Below, piece after piece: positions 27,547-38,169 of a stretch of 64,000 nt of DNA. The translations under genes were made by a program, and so were the position numbers. The stretch is from Hymenopellis radicata. Taxonomy: Eukaryota; Basidiomycota; Agaricomycetes; Agaricales; Physalacriaceae. The notes below the pieces were generated by a model. It had not been told where the DNA came from. It searched no databases and saw only the letters and a program-made list of their open reading frames with translations. The first letter of the stretch is position 1; the number at the start of each line of letters is the position of its first letter. The stretch spans positions 49,243 through 113,242 of the forward strand of contig JADNRX010000167.1 in the NCBI GenBank assembly GCA_015501595.1. The letters are read 5' to 3'.

Positions 27547-30500
27547 TTAGAACACGTCCAATGAGTGCGGGCAATCAGCGGAGACATGACCGTAGCCTTC
27601 GCAGTCCTCGCAGAACAAGTCGTCCTTGCCGTTAAGACTAGCCGATGGCGTGCTAGTCCCTTCTTTGAGCAGGTCACAATTGAAGATGTCGTGTCCTGGT
27701 CGTTCACAAATTTCACAAACAATCTCCGACGAGACCGTACCAATGGAGGATAGACTGGTGGAACTGCCCCCGCGATGATATGTCGACGTCGAGTTGGGCG
27801 TGCCTGAGGACTTCTTCTGACGCGCCACTTTCTCCTTGAGGCGTTCAATTTCCTGCTCAAGCTCGTCCTAAACAAGGTCAGCACTTTCCAAATGTATATA
27901 CAAGTTGCGTACTTCGCGATAGATCTATGTAGAAGACCAACGTTATAAAGATATAGGACGTCAGATGCAGGATTCACGTACCTTGCTCTCCACCAAGAGA
28001 CTCCAACTCGCTGATTTCCTTATTCAACTAAAGGCAAATTGAGTTTTGTGGTGGTTATCTCCAGATTGGTACTTACATCGTGTTGAACACGCGCACTCTT
28101 CATCTCCGCGTCAGTTGTTCGCTTCCTCAATTGCTCAATCTCACTCTGGAAACATGACGTTACAATGTGGACGGGCGAAGCACATATGACTTGCCTCATA
28201 TTTCAACTTGAGAGCTCTGAAATCTCCGCTGTCACTTGGAGCGGCACCGTTGAGCTCAGCTTCTTCCCGCATGATGCTCTGATCAATGTTCTCCTCAAGG
28301 ATCTTGACCTCCTGCTCACGCTAGTTAGCACATCTCAAAGCGGGGCGAGAATAGCATGTACCTGTCGAAGTTGATCCATCTCCGTTATGAGAAGCTGATT
28401 CTCAGATTCTAGCGTCTTGTATCTCTGAGCCGAGGTAACGGCTTCTTCCTGGAGTTGCCGCACAATGTGTCTGAAAAAGCAAAGGTCAATAGATAGAAAA
28501 ACAAAATCGACAAACGAAAACTAACTTGAGACCCTTGATCTCCTCTCGCGCCGCAGACAAATCGTGCTTTGTCGGGGTGGCGGGCGGTGGAGCTTCACGA
28601 TTGATCTTCTTCCGCAGAGTCTCGAGTTCCACTGCCTGATCATCAAGCTTTTGATGCAAAGCGCTCAGTTGCGCAACCTGTTCCTCCGCAATTTGTTGGA
28701 GCTGCGTAAATGCAATTCTTTGAGTCAAGAGCGACATATTTCAGAACAAGAAACCGCACCTCCGCATTCTTCCTCGCCATCTCGGGATCGTCTGCGGAAC
28801 GCGACTCGTCCAGTTTGCGCTTAAGGTCGGCAATCTCAGTGACAAAGCGATCCTTGTCCAGGGAAGCACGCTGGGTGACCTCCGCTACCTTGGACGACAA
28901 CGTCCCTTCAGAGTTGGTTTGACTCGATACCAAGCCATTGAGATTCTGTCGAACATAATGAGTACGTGTTGTCATCAGAAGCAACACAACTTACATCGAC
29001 TTCAATCCTCAATCCTTCCACCTCGGCACGCGCATTCTCCAAAGCAACCGTGCTCTCCCTCAACGCCTCTTCAATTTCTTCAATCCTCCTTCGAGCCATT
29101 TCCTCTCTCTGGAGGGCAGCTTCTGCCTCTTTCTTCCCTTCGTTGACCTCCCTCCTCATCGCATCCTCCTTCTCCTTCACCCGCCGCATCTTGTCCCGCA
29201 ATGCCACCTCCTCCTTATCAGCAGCTGCTCGAGAATCCTCGATCATGTCTTCCAGAGTCGCAATCTTCTTTTGCAGATGCACGACGTGGTCTCGTAGGGT
29301 CTCATTGTCAATCTCCGTACCGGTGACTGTTGGTGGACTCAACGCGGCAGGAAGAGACGCTGATAGTGGTGGTGTAGCCCGTAAGCGAGCCTCAAGCTCA
29401 GCGACATGATCTTCGAGCTCATATCGTTGAACATCACATGCGCGCAGACGTTCTTCATAAAGGGCGATCGTTTCTTGGCCAGCCTGTCGAAGCTCGTCAA
29501 CCTGGCCCATGAGATCGTGGCGTTCGTCTTCCAAATCCACAACGGTCTTCTTCAGCTTTCCTATATCGAGCTCCAACCCACCCTTGGCGTCCTCCAGCTC
29601 TCGGACACTTTGCTCCTTCTGACTGAGCGTGTCGCCAAACTCTGAAGCCTGTGTCGCCTTGCTCTCTTCGGCGGCCGTCAAAGCAGTTTGCCATTCGGAC
29701 ATCTTAACCTCTGCTTCCTGGGCAGCCAGGGTCGCATCTGCCTTCACTTTGTCCAGTTCGCCCTTGACAACCTGAGCTTCGGCAGCCGCAACGTGCTGAG
29801 TATTATCCTTTTCCTCCTTGAGCCGCTCTACATCGTCCTTGAGACGTTCTAGATCAGCTCTTAACCTCTCATTCTCGTCGAGAAGTGCATCGACGCGTTC
29901 GTCCGTGATGCTCGAAAGCGAAGATGTCGGCCTATGGCGCAAGCCTCCAATTGAAGAGTGAGAACGCCGTGGGGAAGACGGCGTAGCACGAGGAGATGAA
30001 GGGGCCGTATCCGTGCGCCGAGGAGAGGATGGCGCACTGGGAATGAGGTTCTCTTTGTTAACGCGGGCGTCAGTGAAAGGTGTCGTCGACTCAAATGTCT
30101 CCTTACTGAGGTCAACAGGGGACAATTCCTGGTCTTCAGTACGTGGTTTCGTCAGAGAAGCTATTCGCGCCTGCAAATCTCTGCTTTTCTGATCAAGATC
30201 CGCGGAAGATAACATTCCGCCGCCGCCTAAAGAAAACGACCGAGAAGGTGAGGAAGGCGCGGAGGCGGCGGCATCGCCACTGCACTGGGCATTCTGGCGC
30301 GAGGTGTCCCTATACCTGTCGTCGGCGCACGCGGCTTAGGCGTAGCAAAAGGGGAGCGGCTGGGGGATGACATCGAGCGAGCTATGGCTCCGGGGGACGC
30401 TATCTTACTGTCTGGAGTAGCGTTAATCGTGCTGAGTTGCTTGGCAGTCATGCCTGCATACTTGGAGGCACGAGTACCAGGAGTTGGTGTTTTCGCAGCG

Positions 30501-31375
30501 GAAGGGGTCGTGGCGGGTTTCTTGGTGAGAGCGCGAAGACGAGCAGCTCGAGCAGCTGGGGTTTCTGAGATGGAAGAGGGCGTTATGCGACCATTGCTAG
30601 CTGGAGTGACACGTCCATTAGAGGGCGTTACGCGGCCATTGCTTAAGCTTGGTCTGCCGCTTCTATGAGATGTAGAAGGGCCATTAACAGAGGGTGTTAT
30701 CCGTCCTGTGACCGAAGGAGGTCTATGTACCGCGCCAGCCCCGACGGTTGGCGCTGATAGTTTTGTAGTCGCGATAAAGACACCACACTGAAGGGGACAC
30801 GAAAAGTAGTGTTTCCTTGCGCGATAACATGAAAAGGGAAGAATGCAAGCAAAAACGTGGACTCACCCGCCGACCGTGCCGTTGTTCTTGCCTTTTCCCG
30901 CGAATCCTCCGCCGAGCTCGACACCGGCCCATAGGCCTGGCTTGCCATCAATCTCGCCAATGTACCTCAACTTTCCTTCAAAGCCGAGGGATTCGATGCG
31001 GACATTGTCGCCTACTTCAAAAGCGCGACCTGCGCGACTCGAGCTTCTTTCACTCTGCCTGCTGAGCGGGCGTGCATACGAGGGCGTCTTTGGTCGCGAT
31101 GAGGAGGCTACAGATGCCGGTCGAGTGGACGAGTTGAAAGGAGCCGCGGGTGGCGAGAGCGACGATGCAGACGAGACGCTAGCCAGACTGTTTCTATGCT
31201 GGGACGGATCGTTGGCTCTGATGGCGTCGGCAAAAGCCCTGGACATGGCGTCAACATCGTGCTGGGACTGGCTGACGGGAGCGTTGTGGCCCGCTGACGA
31301 CGATGACCGCGAGCGTCCGGGTATCCCGCTGGGCCTGCCTGGCGTCGGGATCCCGGACTGCCTAGGCTTGGACAT
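27547..31375 (-). CDS. CLIP-170 family microtubule plus-end protein (CAP-Gly, coiled coil, zinc knuckles)
   Basis: Plus-end tracking protein controlling microtubule dynamics, homologous to animal CLIP1, fission yeast Tip1 and Aspergillus ClipA. The ATG at 31375 starts MSKPRQSGIPTPGRPSGIP, a basic Ser-rich leader. The CAP-Gly domain is at 30870-31020 (FEVGDNVRIESLGFEGKLRY, GKPGLWAGVELGG, GKNNGTVGG). A Ser/Thr/Pro-rich basic linker carries tandem NGR(V/I)TP repeats near 30570-30640, followed by a long coiled-coil rod from about 30200 to 27830 (for example LDENERLRADLERLKDDVE). The C-terminus has two zinc-knuckle motifs, CEICERPGHDIFNC and CEDCEGYGHVSADC, ending HSLDVF. CAP-Gly and terminal knuckles together are diagnostic. 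Several introns lie in the rod region. Confidence 0.9.
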
Positions 31376-32005
31376 GGTGGATTCGTGGTATTAGACGTAA
31401 GGTAAGCTGCCTGTATAATATTTTCCAGTTATTTTGTGACTTTTTAGTTGAATTTGATGCAGACCTGGTCGCCTTTCGATGGTTGTTTCTTGAGGTCGGC
31501 TTTTCTCGTGAAATATTGCGAAATCTGTGAATCTTGTGAACCAAGAACATGAATGTTCTGTTCAAGTTTGACTTTCGCGTCCCATCACATGACATGAGCG
31601 ATCTTACGGAAATCAACTGTGGAATCACATAGCATTGAAAAAATATATAATGAGTGTAAATGACACGCTGGTCGGGAATTCGTGGTGGGAGAGATAAGTA
31701 AGTTGAAAACTAAATTGCACGATGAGAGGGGAAAAGGATTGCAGCAAAACGAAAACATGGAGGGAATGGGAGTGAAGAGGCAAGGGTATGCATAAAAGGT
31801 CTAGTCGGTGTCCATCCGCCCAAACGTCCGTTGAGAATATAGTAACCCAGGCAAACATTTTGGAGGTGGTTGCTTAACGCAGGCTACAGAGTACCCAGTA
31901 TCAGTCCATGTTAACTAAGAGTAACTTGACAAACCTTGTGTATCCTCTCACTCCATCTTATCCCGCACTTGCCATTCTTCAGGCAGGGTTTTCGTCGAAT
32001 TATAA
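31376..32005. other. Intergenic interval between the CLIP gene and the Spg1/Tem1 gene
   Basis: About 630 bp with only short frames on both strands and no recognisable domain. It should contain the CLIP promoter (left end) and the 3' UTR of the Spg1/Tem1 gene (right end), as both genes point left. Confidence 0.45.
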
Positions 32006-32832
32006 TCATACATCAACATAAATTAGCACAGGCTCGCCCACACCCTCGATTTCCGGAATAACGCATTTCAGATCGAACGCCTTTGCGAGTACGATCTTGA
32101 AGATCTTTTGCACATTTATCGACGCAGACGTCGAGCAGAAGATGAGCGAGGCGTGCATTGCCTTTGCAAACCGCTTCGCCTGCTTCGTAATCTCCTCCTG
32201 TTCGTCGCGAGGAAAGGTGGAGAATTGGTCAAACTTGGTCCCAATCAGAAACGGTATGGCGGTCTATACGTCGTCGTAAGCAATAGACACATTCAACAGC
32301 GAGCACGCACCTTGTTGAACCCGCGTGCCTGTCGGTACCACTCCTTGACAGAATTCAGGGTGCTCTTTCTCGAGAGGTCGAACATGAACAGTATCGCAAC
32401 CGCATCGTTGCACACTAGCGGCAGCATGTTCACAAACTCTCTCTGCCCCCCCAAATCCCATATTGAAAACGTTATGGTCGTCCGTCGCACCGATATCGTC
32501 TTTTCCATAAAGTTGACGCCTATCCATCTCAGTCATCGCCAGCAACGACCAGCAACGCCCACTCACCCAGCGTCTGGATATAGTCCTCGTCGAAGCTGCC
32601 CTCGACGTACTTTACCATCAGACTCGTCTTGCCAATCTGCGAGTCGCCCACCATCCCGACCTTGATTACGACACTGCCGCAAACATCAGAATGCCACTGC
32701 CCGTCCTACCGCTGCCCCTACGCACCTATTCTTTTCGTCGTTGTTCTCGAGATGCGGATGCAGATTCTGACCGCTCGGTCCAGCATTGGCAGACGGCGTG
32801 TTGGACGAGGATGATGAGGCCGATGCCGACAT
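32006..32832 (-). CDS. TEM1: Spg1/Tem1-type GTPase of the septation/mitotic exit pathway
   Basis: Ras-like GTPase that sits on spindle pole bodies and triggers the septation initiation or mitotic exit network. It starts [20 protein letters not shown], then the P-loop [17 protein letters not shown], effector [17 protein letters not shown], and [16 protein letters not shown], where the usual DTAGQ is DLGGQ, a hallmark of this subfamily. Then [20 protein letters not shown], base-recognition GTKFD and CSTSAS, ending [12 protein letters not shown] with no lipidation cysteine, also as in Spg1/Tem1. The first intron starts at the GTGCGT following the AAGAATAG codons. The tail [20 protein letters not shown] is likewise family-typical. 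Appears intact. Confidence 0.92.
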
Positions 32833-33102
32833 GGGTTATATCGCAGGCGACAATGAAAGGGGTAGGGGAGAGGAGATGGAGGGAAGGAAAGAGAGAGATA
32901 GAAAAGAGAAAAGAGAGAAATGAAGGACGCGTCTGGGAGGTTAGCTGGGAAGCGTCCGTCACTGTGCACAACAGCGAGCAAACGGTAAGTAACAGAGCAA
33001 CCTGCCGATTCAAAATTCGATCACGAGATTCACACGATGGCAACCAGATCCATCTCTATTATCTTACACTATCGCACTCATGTATTCTACTCCAATTTAT
33101 CC

Positions 33103-35595
33103 CTAGAAATCCTCTTCCTCGCCTTCCATCCATTCTATGTCCTTCAGAGCCTCTTCACCCTCTGCAAACAGTTTATCCAGCCCTGTCAGTTTCTCCAGAT
33201 ACTTTGGGTCATTAAAAGCATTGTTCAGCATTGAAAATCCTTGCTCTTCGTACGCTTTTACGACCTGAGGAATGCTCAGCAGGCGTAGGGAAATGCGAAT
33301 AAAAAAACTCGTACCGTCTCGCTGCACCCTGTGCACTTGTCGTAAGCTGCGCCGACAATAGGCATATTACGGAATTGTGCCAAGTATCCCCGAAGCTGAT
33401 GTGGGACCAGCCCGAGCACACTGGCGCCCGCTTCGTCCTCTGCAATATGCGAATCGCTGGTCGGCTTGGGAGCAGGAGCGTACAGGCTGATAACTCAACG
33501 TCTTAGAATATATTGCAAATTGTGCACTTGGTCGTGACATACCCATCGGGATGCTGAACGACGCTCATCATCAATTCAACCGCTGTGGACGCCGCAATTG
33601 ACGCCAGTCCTGGCCGTGTCACAGTACACATTTGATCCAGCGTACGGTCAGTCAGAGACTACTCCAAATGTCAAGGAATGGCTACGAAAGATCTGTAGCA
33701 CGTACGTCCGCGGGAGCGACAATGTCATTGCAGTAGTAGCAACCAAGGGCGCCGTCTTTGTTCCCATCCTTGGGCCTCGCACCGTGTCTCATGACGAGGA
33801 AGGTATCGAAACCGAGGGCAGCGTTCATTACCAACTGTGACCAGTGTCAGCAACAAATGCATCAGGGAGCGACAGACAAACTTTGCCCTTGGAGCGCGCA
33901 ATAACTGTCGGTAACCAACGGCTCTCCCTGGAGTCCATGAGCAAATACACAACGTCATGTTCTTCAATGAGCTTCTCGAGTTTCTCGACGTCTTTCTTCG
34001 CTTGCTCTAAAAGTGAAGGCGGCGAAGCAGGTATAGGATGCCCAGGCATAGGTATAGACAGAGAATGGCCGGTCGCATTCTGCCATATAGGTAAATGAGA
34101 CAGAATATCGTGACAAGGAACGCGCTCACAAGACCAGGCCAGACTTCCCGTAATCGTTCAGCAGCACATTCCGCTTTAGGTTTACCGCCGTTCAAACAGT
34201 CAGAGAACTGGAACAGAGGTTGTCGGACAGGGTTTGAGAATGACACACGTGCAGAGTCGACGAGCGTTATCGTGCGAACTCCCCAGCCCTTGGAACAACG
34301 TTGAGCAAAAGCAGCATTATATTCATGGCGACCTACCATCAAGCATCGCGAGACATAGCACCCAAGAGTGCCTGCACCAAGTAACAAACACTTTGTACCA
34401 GCAATCTTATCAAGATCAAGAGAAGGTAAAATTCTCCAGCGCATCAGTTTGAGATTCAAGTCGACAGCCTGGTTGGCAAGTCTGTTCTTCACGTTAACAG
34501 AAGTCATTATGCGAGAACAGGGAACCTACCTGGTGGGATCCATCATGGGCGCCAGATCCGCCATCCGAGGGCCAAGTTTGCCATGCACATTCTTCTCCCA
34601 TCCAACGGCATTTGGACGAGCAGAAGACGGTGAGGTGACTTGCGCAGTACCATCATCGACGGTAACTGTGCCGACACAGCTCTTCCATCCATCGCGAGGT
34701 ATCTCAGCATCCCGCCAGCACAAGACTTTGACCGACTGCGTAGAGTCCGGATATGTGACTCTCAGATACGCAAGCAGGTTCCGTAACGGCCATCCGGGGT
34801 TCTGTGGTTGGGCCGAAGGATCGATGAAAGCAATGGTTGCGTTGGCTGAATCATCAGCCGTGTAGGACTCGATGGGAGCGAGAGACACTTGGGAAGACGA
34901 ATTGGGGGAAGGACGGATAATAAAGTAGGCAAGCTTGGTGTCATGTTTCGTGAGTTGTTCGTAAATAGATGTCATTTGTTCATTCGTAAAGGCGTCGTCT
35001 GTGGCAGGCGTCCAGCCAGCTTCTGCGATGTGCCAGGCCGGGCTGGCAACAAAAGCAGGGAACGCAAACCAGTAGTAGTACTTGTATTTCTTGAGGTCTG
35101 CATAAGTTATGACAAGGAACGAGTTGAGACTGTCCGTGCTCTTGGTCGTTATGATTGAATCCCAGATCTTGGTACTATTTAGCTGACAAGCAACTCGAGT
35201 TGAAAACGCCTACCTTGTCTGCGCACTCGTTGAACAGCTTCGTCTTGTCCGCAGCTTTGAATTCCTCGATTGTGTTATAGTTCTTGAGCATGCCTCTTGC
35301 CGACGTCGAGCCTGTGGGTATCCTGGTATTGCGATGGTCAGCGATAGAGTACTAGAAGGCATGGATCTTACTTTATAGTTTCTGTGAAGCTTTCCTCTTC
35401 GACAGTAAGACTGCCATTGACGGCAATCGACGCGCCTCCCTCGCGATCCTTGATGAGCCTGCCGACGCCATAGGACGCGGCGACGGGAACGCTGGCATCG
35501 GAGAGCTTGAGGACGTCAAGCTTGAGCTCAGTAAGCTTGTGCCAGAATGCCGGATGGGCCAGCGACGGGAGGGGCGAGAACTGGACCAGAGGCAT
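33103..35595 (-). CDS. ATG7: Autophagy E1-like activating enzyme ATG7
   Basis: E1-like enzyme that adenylates Atg8 and Atg12 and passes them to Atg3 and Atg10. The ATG at 35595 gives [20 protein letters not shown], the Atg7 N-terminal domain, continuing with [20 protein letters not shown] and [17 protein letters not shown]. The adenylation domain has nucleotide-binding [16 protein letters not shown] near 34360-34400 and [19 protein letters not shown]. The catalytic cysteine lies in [15 protein letters not shown] near 33600-33630. The C-terminus has [20 protein letters not shown] and [17 protein letters not shown], ending in acidic EGEEEDF, a tail involved in Atg8 binding in other Atg7 proteins. 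About nine introns, no break noticed. It starts only 45 bp from SCO1 on the other strand. Confidence 0.95.
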
Positions 35596-35640
35596 GGTAG
35601 TAAAGGACAAATCAGGTAATCGCCCAACTTGGCTGCTCTT
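35596..35640. promoter_or_regulatory. 45-bp divergent promoter of ATG7 and SCO1
   Basis: This is the whole distance between the two start codons (35595 minus, 35641 plus). No TATA box is present. At least one of the two transcripts must start inside or very near the other gene, or both have extremely short leaders. Confidence 0.45.
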
Positions 35641-36512
35641 ATGTTTCGACCGCGTGCCTGCGCACTCCCGCGCGTCCGCCCACTGCCAGCGACCAGGCCG
35701 GCTCGCCGCTCACTGCGCTTTTATTCCTCTGGGCTGCCACCGCCGCCGCCGCGCCAAATCAGTGTATTCACGCCGACCTCGGCGGCCCTGTTCGTCACGG
35801 CCCTCGTCGGTCTCGTCGTTTATTTTCGCCATGAAAAGGCAAAGCACATCGAGAAACGAGGCAACTATCTCGTCTGACTTTTCTTCTGTTTTCTGAACCC
35901 TCTCCTCAGAAAAAGAGCGCGCAGCTTCTCAGCATGGCCGTCCAAAGGTCGGCGGTCCATTTGTCCTGACCTCCCATACCGGCGCGCCCTTTACAGACAA
36001 GGACCTGCTCGGAAAATGGAGTCTTGTCTATTTTGGCTTCACCAACTGTCCCGACATTTGTCCAGCTGAACTGGACAAAATGACAGCCGTGGTCAATGCT
36101 GCAGGTCCGTTCTGCTCTTCGCGTCAAAATCCCGTGTTACTCACCGCGTGCAGAGAAAGAATTTGGTCCCATATTCCAGCCCGTCTTCATCTCAGTGGAT
36201 CCAGCACGAGACAGTATATCCCAGATGGCGCGCTATCTGCGCGACTTTCATCCATCTCTCATCGGGCTTGTGGGTTCTTACGCGGAAACGAAAGCTATAT
36301 GCAAAGCTTACCGCGTCTATTTCTCCACACCGCAAGACGCGGACCCGAAAGGAGACTATCTTGTTGACCATTCCATCTTTGTGTATCTCATGGATCCAAA
36401 TGGCCAGTTCATGGAAGCATTTGGCCAGATAACAACAGACGTTGACGTCGTCGAGAAAATACGAGAGTTTATTGGTGAATGGAAGAAGGACCATGATGGA
36501 AAATCGCAATAA
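35641..36512 (+). CDS. SCO1: Mitochondrial copper chaperone SCO1
   Basis: Inner-membrane, thioredoxin-fold protein that delivers copper to the CuA site of cytochrome c oxidase subunit 2. The ATG at 35641 begins an Arg-rich mitochondrial presequence ([20 protein letters not shown]), then a transmembrane helix ([15 protein letters not shown]). The SCO domain shows [40 protein letters not shown] with the copper ligands in [24 protein letters not shown], and [14 protein letters not shown] with the third ligand His, ending KDHDGKSQ. Exon 1 ends at 35860. Frame and homology require intron 35861-35909, which begins GCAACT and ends CAG, a GC-AG intron. Upstream in-frame codons before 35641 contain no ATG. 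It is convergent with RPN10, with 76 bp between stops. Confidence 0.94.
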
Positions 36513-36588
36513 TCACTTGTACTTATTGAGGACTAATGCACTCCCCACTCGAGATGACAGAATTTTGAAAATATGTATATTAAAAGTG

Positions 36589-37769
36589 CTACTTCTTATC
36601 CTTCCCGTCATCTGGCGGCGCTTGCTGCATACTCATTTCGATAGCCCGAGCAATAGCAGCCTCTTCATCCTCGTCGTCATCCATCTGCACGTCTTCCCCA
36701 TCCATATTGACGTCGTGAGTCGCTTTTGACGCCTCGATGGCCTCTTGTAGTAGCGCCTCATCTTCACGCGCCGAATGCTCTGGAACAGATGGTACCGACG
36801 GCGCTGGAGCACTGGCAGCGGCCGTAGACGAAGACGCAGCTTCAGCCTGTTCGCGTGCTTGCGCCTCCTGCATTGACATACGTAGAGCCTGTCCTCGTGC
36901 ATTAGACGCCGCAGTAACAATGTAAAGCAAAGAGTTACCATAGCCAATTCCGGATCGAGACTGGGATCAACACCAAACTCAAAGTCGTTGGCGCCAGAAC
37001 CTGACGCTGCAGGTCCCTCTGCACCAGGCATAAGCTCGTCAGGTATACCACTTCGGAGATCCGCAGTCAGAATTGGCGAAGACATGAGTGCTTCTGACAT
37101 GAGGCGCGATCCAGCCGTAACAGTAAGTAAATGTCTGGGCAGATTGGTTTAGACCATGCCAGCGGTTCTGTAGATATTATTACTTACGAGTTATCCCCGC
37201 TATTCGTGTTCTCGACAAAGGACCTGAGCACCGTCTTTCCCTCTTCTCCCGGCTCCTCGATCCCGTCACCGAATGCAACGACGTCGAGAGCCACGTTGTT
37301 CTTCTTCAGCTTTTTGGCAAGTTTAATCATGGCCTTCTCATCCGCTGCCGGACCTTCGAGCGGCGATCCAGCGAAGACGATGATACGCTGCCGAAGATTC
37401 TTGTTTTCTCTGTGTTTCAAAGCGAGCTGAGCGACTGCAATGGCTGTAGGAATGTCGATAGCGCCACCAATCTTGTTCTTTGTAACGTGTATGGCTTGGA
37501 GGATCTGACCGAGGTCTTTGCTGTGCGTAACAAGCACTTCAGGTCTAGTAAATGCACCAGTCAGTAACAATTACAGAATCAAAAGTAGCACTGTACCCTT
37601 TCCCTGCCATAGTCATCACTCCCACTGTATTCTCCGGATTCGAGTCGATCTTGGTCTGGAAAACGGTGTTGACAGCGTCGGACTGCGCCTCGAATCGAGT
37701 GGGCATGTAGTCGCCATTGCGCATGTATTCAGAGTTGTCAATGATCATCATCGTCGCCTCGAGCGGCAT
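36589..37769 (-). CDS. RPN10: 26S proteasome ubiquitin receptor Rpn10
   Basis: Stalk subunit of the 19S regulatory particle that captures polyubiquitinated substrates. The ATG at 37769 gives [20 protein letters not shown], the start of the VWA domain, continuing with [33 protein letters not shown] and [20 protein letters not shown]. The C-terminal half has ubiquitin-interacting motifs: [13 protein letters not shown] after the last splice, a second candidate [12 protein letters not shown], and a third [13 protein letters not shown]. The end is PDDGKDKK. Three UIM-like helices exceed the single UIM of budding yeast Rpn10 and resemble multi-UIM animal forms. About five introns. Two ACGCGT boxes lie 42-59 bp upstream of the start codon. 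Confidence 0.94.
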
Positions 37770-37810
37770 GGTGGGCAGAGGTCGGTTGGAATGTGTAGTG
37801 ACAGGCGGTG

Positions 37811-37828
37811 ACGCGTCCAGAAACGCGT
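37811..37828. promoter_or_regulatory. Two ACGCGT (MCB-like) boxes upstream of RPN10
   Basis: ACGCGT occurs at 37811-37816 and again at 37823-37828, 42 and 54 bp from the RPN10 start codon. In yeasts this palindrome is the binding site of MBF. Whether it works here is unknown. The rest of the 37770-38169 interval contains no supported gene. Confidence 0.4.
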
Positions 37829-38169
37829 CTTAGGTAATCATGCCAGATTTGGACGCGACTTGAACCCACTTCTGCTGGGTTAAAAGAATTAGTGTTGTTG
37901 GGTAAGAACTCAGGACAGGAATTGTATGTCTAGCTGAGGTCGTCCAAGTTCCCTCGAACATGTCACTTTACGCCACACAGCCCATGATTCCAGATTAGCA
38001 ATTACATAGTATAATACATACATACAACATGGTTCACACAATAGGTACGAGACCGACTATTATCGATCCAGGTCCTCTGTTGAACCCTTCTATAGCGGGG
38101 ACTGCTATACGGCTTTTGCGAATCCAGGTGGTGCAAATAAGAACCGCACGCTGCCTTCGTTTTTCCCCA

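Noticed and set aside
28919..31394. Long frames on the plus strand opposite the CLIP gene
   Set aside because: They mirror the low-complexity coiled-coil and Ser-rich coding strand; the minus-strand protein has clear CAP-Gly and zinc-knuckle domains.
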